Assembly: GCA_020052115.1 (NCBI GenBank)
Contig: JAGVPR010000405.1
Coordinates: 1 to 18,255, forward strand
Direction: 5' to 3'
From: Candidatus Eiseniibacteriota bacterium
GTDB taxonomy: Bacteria > Eisenbacteria > RBG-16-71-46 > JAGVPR01
Length of the DNA: 18,255 nucleotides
Shown here: positions 14,338-18,255 of the stretch, one piece after another
How positions within the stretch are numbered: position 1 is the first letter of the stretch
Layout: each line of letters begins with the position of its first letter
Translations under genes and position numbers: made by a program
The notes under the pieces: model-generated
What the model was told of the DNA's origin: nothing
Seen by the model: the letters and a program-made list of their open reading frames with translations, nothing else
Databases searched by the model: none

Positions 14338-15660
14338 TCACCCCGCGGCCACGATTTCCACCGTGTCGAAGAGAAGCTCGGTTCCCCACCAGAGCGACTC
14401 GATCCGGATCCTCTCGTCGTGACTGTGGATCCGGTCCAATTCCCCCGGCGCTGCCGGCGACGGCTCAAGACCATAGCAAACGACGCCGCGCGCGCGCAGG
14501 GCGCCCGAATCGGTGCCTCCGGTCGAGAGGTAGGGTGCCAGGACAGCCGAGCGCGCCTTGTTCCGCAGCGCCGTCCCGATCGCCCCCCAGAGTTCCGTGC
14601 CCAGCGGCGAGCTGTTCGCATCGGAGTCTTCGATGATGGTCAGTTCGGCGTCTTCACGCCCCGCGAGATCCTGGAGCGCTTGGATCATCTCATCCCGCGG
14701 CACGCCCGGAAGCCGTCGCGTGTCCACCGTCAGATCAACGTGCGCGGGGATGACGTTCGGCTGCGTGCCGGCCTCGAGCGCGGTGGGCGTGATCGTATTG
14801 CGGAGCATCGCATTCATCCAGTGGTCGGAGAATACTGCCCGGGCGGCGGCGGAGGCGTTCTCCGGCGGCGTGTCGAACAGCTCATCCACGGAGAGATCCC
14901 CGGGTAGGAGCCCGGCACCGACGAGCCCGCGGAAGTAGGATTCCACCGCCGGAGACCGGCGGGCAGGAAACGTATGCGTGCGGATCGCCCGCACGGCTTC
15001 GGCGGCGCGGTAGATCGGGTTCTCGCCGTGCGGCGCCGACGCGTGGCCCCCGCGCCCCTTGAAGCGGATCTTGTACCACCCCGCGCCCTTTTCGGCGCAC
15101 TGGCAAGCGACCAGGATCCGGCCGTCGGAAAGCGACGTATCGCCACCTTCGTTGATCGCGAACTCCGCGCGGATCTTCTCCCAGTGGTTCTCCACGAGCC
15201 AGGAGATGCCGTGCCGGCCGCCGGCCTCCTCATCCGCCTCTGCGAGGAAGATCACGTCTCTCGCCAGCGGCACCCGCTTCCGCTTGAGGAGCATCATGAC
15301 CATCGCTTCCATCGCGACGAGGTTCTTGATGTCGAGCGTACCCCGCCCGTAGAGGTACCCGTCCTTCTCCACGGCCGCGAACGGGTCAACGCTCCAGGCG
15401 GAGCGCTCCACGGGAACAACGTCGAGGTGGCTCATGAGCAGGAGCGGAGCCCGCGAACCGTCACCCTTCAGACGGGCGATGAAGCTGGCGCGGCCCGGCG
15501 CGGATTCGACGATCTCTCCCCCGATCCCATCGCGGCCGAGGAGGTTTCGAAGGTACGTCGCCGCCAGGATCTCGTTTCCGGGCGGGTTCGTCGTGTCCAG
15601 CCGGATCAGATCCACGAGGATGCGGCGGACTTCGTCTCGTTCGCTTTCCAGGCGGATCAC
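14338..15660 (-). CDS. M20-family zinc metallopeptidase (ArgE/DapE/CPG2-like)
   Basis: A 440-residue cytoplasmic-type amidohydrolase or dipeptidase without a signal peptide. Metal ligands and catalytic residues of the family are all visible: His78 and Asp80 in SHLDVVP, Asp110 in GRGTLDIKN, the catalytic Glu144-Glu145 in ADEEAGG, an acidic ligand in INEGGD (Glu171), and His412 in IHSHDE. The dimerisation (lid) domain lies at about 190-305, with GRGGHASAPHGENP at its start. The start codon is GTG, with GAGG about ten bases upstream. It follows the barrel-protein gene by 37 bases and is probably its operon partner. M20 enzymes remove N-acyl or peptide-bonded amino acids; the exact substrate cannot be told from the sequence. 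It may simply recycle peptides, possibly those released by extracellular proteolysis, but that link is only proximity. Confidence 0.93.
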   Translation of the reverse strand: MIRLESERDEVRRILVDLIRLDTTNPPGNEILAATYLRNLLGRDGIGGEIVESAPGRASFIARLKGDGSRAPLLLMSHLDVVPVERSAWSVDPFAAVEKDGYLYGRGTLDIKNLVAMEAMVMMLLKRKRVPLARDVIFLAEADEEAGGRHGISWLVENHWEKIRAEFAINEGGDTSLSDGRILVACQCAEKGAGWYKIRFKGRGGHASAPHGENPIYRAAEAVRAIRTHTFPARRSPAVESYFRGLVGAGLLPGDLSVDELFDTPPENASAAARAVFSDHWMNAMLRNTITPTALEAGTQPNVIPAHVDLTVDTRRLPGVPRDEMIQALQDLAGREDAELTIIEDSDANSSPLGTELWGAIGTALRNKARSAVLAPYLSTGGTDSGALRARGVVCYGLEPSPAAPGELDRIHSHDERIRIESLWWGTELLFDTVEIVAAG

Positions 15661-15697
15661 GACCGGGCGCCTCGGCCGGCCCGGGCCGGAGCAGGCG

Positions 15698-16915
15698 TCA
15701 CTGCGGAAACTCCCTCATGTCCATGCGCGAGTAGCTGATGCCGACGGTGAAGCGGACGACGCTCTCCTCGAGTCCGTTTCGCGCCAGATCCCCGCGGCGC
15801 CCGAACTCGACGGCCGCGTCGAGCATGCCGTTGTCGCGGCTGAAGGGCATCCCCAATCCGAGACTGAAGAACCGCTCGTCAATGCTGTTTCCTTCAGCGT
15901 CGCGGAAATGCCAGGGCTGCTGGAAGTACCCCACCCGGAGCGGAACGCGGTCGAGGAAGCGACCATGCGGCGACGGATCCCGCACCCACTCGAGCCCGGC
16001 GCCGAAACGCGTCACGTCGCGGTACCCGGCAGCCGGCTCGCCGTCCATCTCGAAATCCGCCCATCCCGCGAACACCATCTCCGCTCCGGCCCGAAGACCG
16101 GGCCGAGGCTCCACCGTCACGCCGAATCCGGTCTCCATCGGAAGCCGCACCGTCCGCTCGGAACTCGTCACGTGCTTCATGACCGTGGTCACCCGCTCGT
16201 CGAGCGTCAGGTCGCGCGCGGGACGGATGTACGCCCCGCCGGAGACGCCGCCGTACGTGGCGAGTACGCCCGCGGTCCACGACGGCTCCGAGCTCGACGT
16301 GCCCCTGAGCTCGTCCACCGTGTCCAGGAGCGGAAGACTGTCGGGGAAATCCCGGCGCCAGGTCTCACGGTAGGAGCCGAACGGCCAATCCGACTCGACG
16401 CCGAGCGAGAGCCAGGCGACGGGCCTCACGGCCGCCGCGAGCGAGAGCGCCGTGAAGCCGCCGCGGCCCTCGACGCGACGCACCGAACCGAAGAGCGTGT
16501 CCGGCGGGCCGTTTCCCAGGAGATCGAAGTTCGTGTGGTTCCATTGGTGGAGCGCCGCGGAGAGCCGGACCCCGCCCGGGACGATCACGACGCCCCGCAG
16601 GAGCGGGAAATCGGGCGAGTTGTCACGGAACGTGCGCTCTCCATCCTTGACCCGCCGCGACTCGGGAGACATCGAGAAATAGAGCGACGGCTGCTCGATG
16701 AAACCGGCGGCGGCGGGGTTCATGAGCGAGAGATTGCGCTTGTCCGCAACGGCGATGCCGAGCCCCCCCATGCCGCGGCCTCTCGCGTCACTCGGGTAGA
16801 CCCATTCTCCAAGGCCGGCGATGGAGAAAACCGAATCCGCGCGGGCGGAGTGGACCGGACAGAACGCGAGCGCGATCCCGACCCAGAGCGCCCGGCGAAG
16901 GCCGGCCCGGATCAT
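15698..16915 (-). CDS. Outer-membrane beta-barrel protein, FadL/PorV-like
   Basis: A 405-residue exported protein. The signal peptide (MIRAGLRRALWVGIALAF, cleavage near ARA|DS) is followed by an N-terminal block, residues about 44-70, with 'RGRGMGGLGIAVAD' and 'LMNPAAAGF'. That block is the hallmark of the OMPP1/FadL/PorV-type barrels. The rest alternates polar and hydrophobic residues with many aromatics and Gly, as in beta-barrels, and it ends in a strand-like VRFTVGISYSRMDMREF. The ATG overlaps the stop of the preceding gene by four bases (ATGA), so translation is probably coupled. PorV-type proteins take part in type IX secretion in Bacteroidota and FadL in uptake of hydrophobic molecules. 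Which of these applies cannot be decided here; the FlgD-Ig ending of the nearby protease makes a secretion role tempting but unproven. Confidence 0.75.
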   Translation of the reverse strand: MIRAGLRRALWVGIALAFCPVHSARADSVFSIAGLGEWVYPSDARGRGMGGLGIAVADKRNLSLMNPAAAGFIEQPSLYFSMSPESRRVKDGERTFRDNSPDFPLLRGVVIVPGGVRLSAALHQWNHTNFDLLGNGPPDTLFGSVRRVEGRGGFTALSLAAAVRPVAWLSLGVESDWPFGSYRETWRRDFPDSLPLLDTVDELRGTSSSEPSWTAGVLATYGGVSGGAYIRPARDLTLDERVTTVMKHVTSSERTVRLPMETGFGVTVEPRPGLRAGAEMVFAGWADFEMDGEPAAGYRDVTRFGAGLEWVRDPSPHGRFLDRVPLRVGYFQQPWHFRDAEGNSIDERFFSLGLGMPFSRDNGMLDAAVEFGRRGDLARNGLEESVVRFTVGISYSRMDMREFPQ

Positions 16916-18117
16916 GGCCGCCCCCCGGGAGGAAGGGTGTAGGCGAGGTCGAGCCGCGGGCGGATCGAGACGTCCGGATTCTGCCGGCTCGCAACGGAGA
17001 GATGCGCGAGATCAACGGTCTCCGAAGTCGAACGGATCTGCAGGCCGTAGTTCGCCACGTTCCCCGCGATCCAGTTCCGAACGAGACCCGCGATCTCGAA
17101 GACGAGGGAGTCCGCGCCGGTGCTGTAGCTCGCCGTCGCAGCGGCGGAACTGGTGGTGAGGACCGAATCCGCTGCGCTCTCGCCCCACGAGGACGTCACG
17201 GTGTAGGCGGCGAGCGACACGGTGCCCAGCAGTCCGCTCGATTCCACGACCGTCAGCACGAGCCGTGCACGGTTCACCGTCGCCCCCTCCGGTATGAGCG
17301 CCCGCAGCGAATCGCTGTCGAAGCGGATCAGGGTGCGGAGCGCCCATCCGCCCGCGATCTCCAGCCGCTGCGGATCGCTGGGGGGAGAAGGCCGTTGAAA
17401 CGCGTAATCGTCCGCCGTCGCCTTGACGGTCACGGAGTCCGTGTCGGCATCCGCCACGAAGCGGATCATCAGCGACGGGGTCTGCTCCCCGGGATCGGTG
17501 GCAACAGAGTAGAGGCGGATCAGGGCGTCCTGCGACGTCGAGCCCAGGTGCAGCCCGAAATTCGACGAAGCGTCGTGGCGCCACTCGGCGAAGCGCGCCG
17601 GCGACAGAGGAGCCGTCAACCGGGTCGTCGTGTCCACGGAAGCGACCTCGGGCGAGAATTCGCTCATCGAAGGCCCCGTGGGAGACGTGGCGTAGTCGAG
17701 CGAGTCGGGACTCCAGGCGGAAGGAGCCTCGTGAAGCGTCAGCGTGGCGACGTCGGCTCCGTAGCGGTCCTTGACCATCACGGTGACCGTGGCCGAGAGA
17801 ATCGAGTCCGGAGGAACGGCCGCGCTGTCAGGGAGCGTCCCGAATTTGAAGTACGGCCGCGCCGCGAATCCGCTGGGCAGCGCTCCCGCGAGTAGCACGG
17901 ACGACGATGCCGTCTTGAACGTGACCTGTAGGGTCGTATCCGCGGCGATTTCGGAAAGCCGCGCCGGATAGGGCCCGGTGCCCGTGTCCGTGCGGGGGTT
18001 CTTCGAGAAGAGGATGGACGAGTCGTCGTCCTGACCGCAGCCGTTCCAGACGGCCACCGACAGAATGAGCGCCGCGAGACCGGCGCGAACCGAACGTCGA
18101 ACTGGGGTCTTGTTCAT
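16912..18117 (-). CDS. Putative surface lipoprotein with two DNRLRE-like modules
   Basis: A 401-residue exported protein. ATG 18117 is chosen because GGAGGAG directly precedes it and the product then starts with a signal sequence (RRSVRAGLAALILSVAVW) leading to NGCGQDDDSS. Cys27 is a likely lipidation site, but the lipobox (WNGC) lacks the usual Leu at -3, so lipoprotein status is uncertain. Two related modules follow, about 61-219 and 231-394. Each has a 'W' region (SAWSPDSLDY; TSSWGESAADS), a late NFGLHL or NYGLQI strand, and a closing TPSLMIRF or RPRLDLAY strand, as in DNRLRE/CBM96-like extracellular modules that bind or decorate polysaccharide. The gene starts a tight operon with the barrel protein (4-base overlap) and the M20 peptidase. 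Binding to the exopolysaccharide of this organism is a guess. Confidence 0.68.
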   Translation of the reverse strand: MNKTPVRRSVRAGLAALILSVAVWNGCGQDDDSSILFSKNPRTDTGTGPYPARLSEIAADTTLQVTFKTASSSVLLAGALPSGFAARPYFKFGTLPDSAAVPPDSILSATVTVMVKDRYGADVATLTLHEAPSAWSPDSLDYATSPTGPSMSEFSPEVASVDTTTRLTAPLSPARFAEWRHDASSNFGLHLGSTSQDALIRLYSVATDPGEQTPSLMIRFVADADTDSVTVKATADDYAFQRPSPPSDPQRLEIAGGWALRTLIRFDSDSLRALIPEGATVNRARLVLTVVESSGLLGTVSLAAYTVTSSWGESAADSVLTTSSAAATASYSTGADSLVFEIAGLVRNWIAGNVANYGLQIRSTSETVDLAHLSVASRQNPDVSIRPRLDLAYTLPPGGRP

Positions 18118-18157
18118 CTCCTCCACCGGGGCGGCGCGGACACTCCCGCGCCTCCAG

Positions 18158-18186
18158 ACTATACGGAGGGGATCCCGACGCAGCAA
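18158..18186 (-). promoter_or_regulatory. Promoter of the lipoprotein-barrel-peptidase operon
   Basis: On the minus strand TTGCTG (18186-18181, three of six -35 bases) is followed after 17 bases by TATAGT (18163-18158, five of six -10 bases). Transcription would start near 18151, about 33 nt before the ATG at 18117. The spacing is ideal but the -35 box is weak. Confidence 0.45.
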
Positions 18187-18255
18187 CGTCGAACCGCCCG
18201 GTGCCCGGCTCCTGCTGCCACGGCCCGCGGCCGGGGCGATCCTGCGCTACCCGCC

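Noticed and set aside
14023..14907. A 294-codon plus-strand frame running into the M20 gene in antisense
   Set aside because: Most of it lies opposite a well-supported M20 enzyme, and the part before 14338 has no recognisable protein features or ribosome binding site.
1..18255. CRISPR arrays, insertion sequences, tRNA or rRNA genes
   Set aside because: No regularly spaced repeats, transposase motifs, terminal inverted repeats with target duplications, or cloverleaf/T-loop sequences were seen.

Overview
The window is GC-rich DNA, densely packed with genes, from a Gram-negative (diderm) bacterium. It encodes an outer-membrane polysaccharide exporter, an FadL/PorV-like beta-barrel, a PEP-CTERM protein, a C25 (gingipain-type) protease ending in a FlgD-type Ig domain, and DNRLRE-type surface modules. 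That mix resembles uncultivated lineages near the FCB superphylum (Eisenbacteria/Krumholzibacteria-like). This placement is inferred from domain content only; no rRNA or tRNA gene is present to test it.

Left block (1-4503, minus strand): an exopolysaccharide operon transcribed toward the left edge. In transcription order it holds a large fusion of a FlaA1/CapD-type nucleotide-sugar dehydratase with a phosphoglycosyl transferase-like domain, a Wza-like SLBB export protein, and a Wzz/GumC-like chain-length regulator cut by the window edge. A good sigma70-like promoter lies about 300 nt upstream of the first gene.

Centre (5027-12313, plus strand): after a divergent intergenic region come three tandem paralogous secreted proteins. 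The first ends in a PEP-CTERM sorting signal; the other two end instead in a shared TWG[AS]IKS[QL]YR motif. A strong intrinsic terminator closes this cluster. A 1527-residue secreted C25 protease follows, with CARDB-like, fibronectin III, eight FG-GAP/VCBS and FlgD-Ig modules.

Right block (12334-18117, minus strand): a solitary NtrC-type sigma54 activator whose receiver domain has Glu at the phosphorylation position; about 640 bases without a convincing gene but with several inverted repeats; and a compact three-gene operon (putative lipoprotein with two DNRLRE-like modules, outer-membrane barrel protein, M20 metallopeptidase).

Taken together, the window looks like a cell-envelope and extracellular-matrix region: synthesis and export of a polysaccharide, several secreted proteins carrying different C-terminal endings, and a transcription factor that may act without phosphorylation. 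The observations most worth following are the swap of C-terminal endings between tandem paralogs, the altered motifs in the phosphoglycosyl transferase domain (Asp-Lys in place of Asp-Glu), and the Asp-to-Glu receiver.
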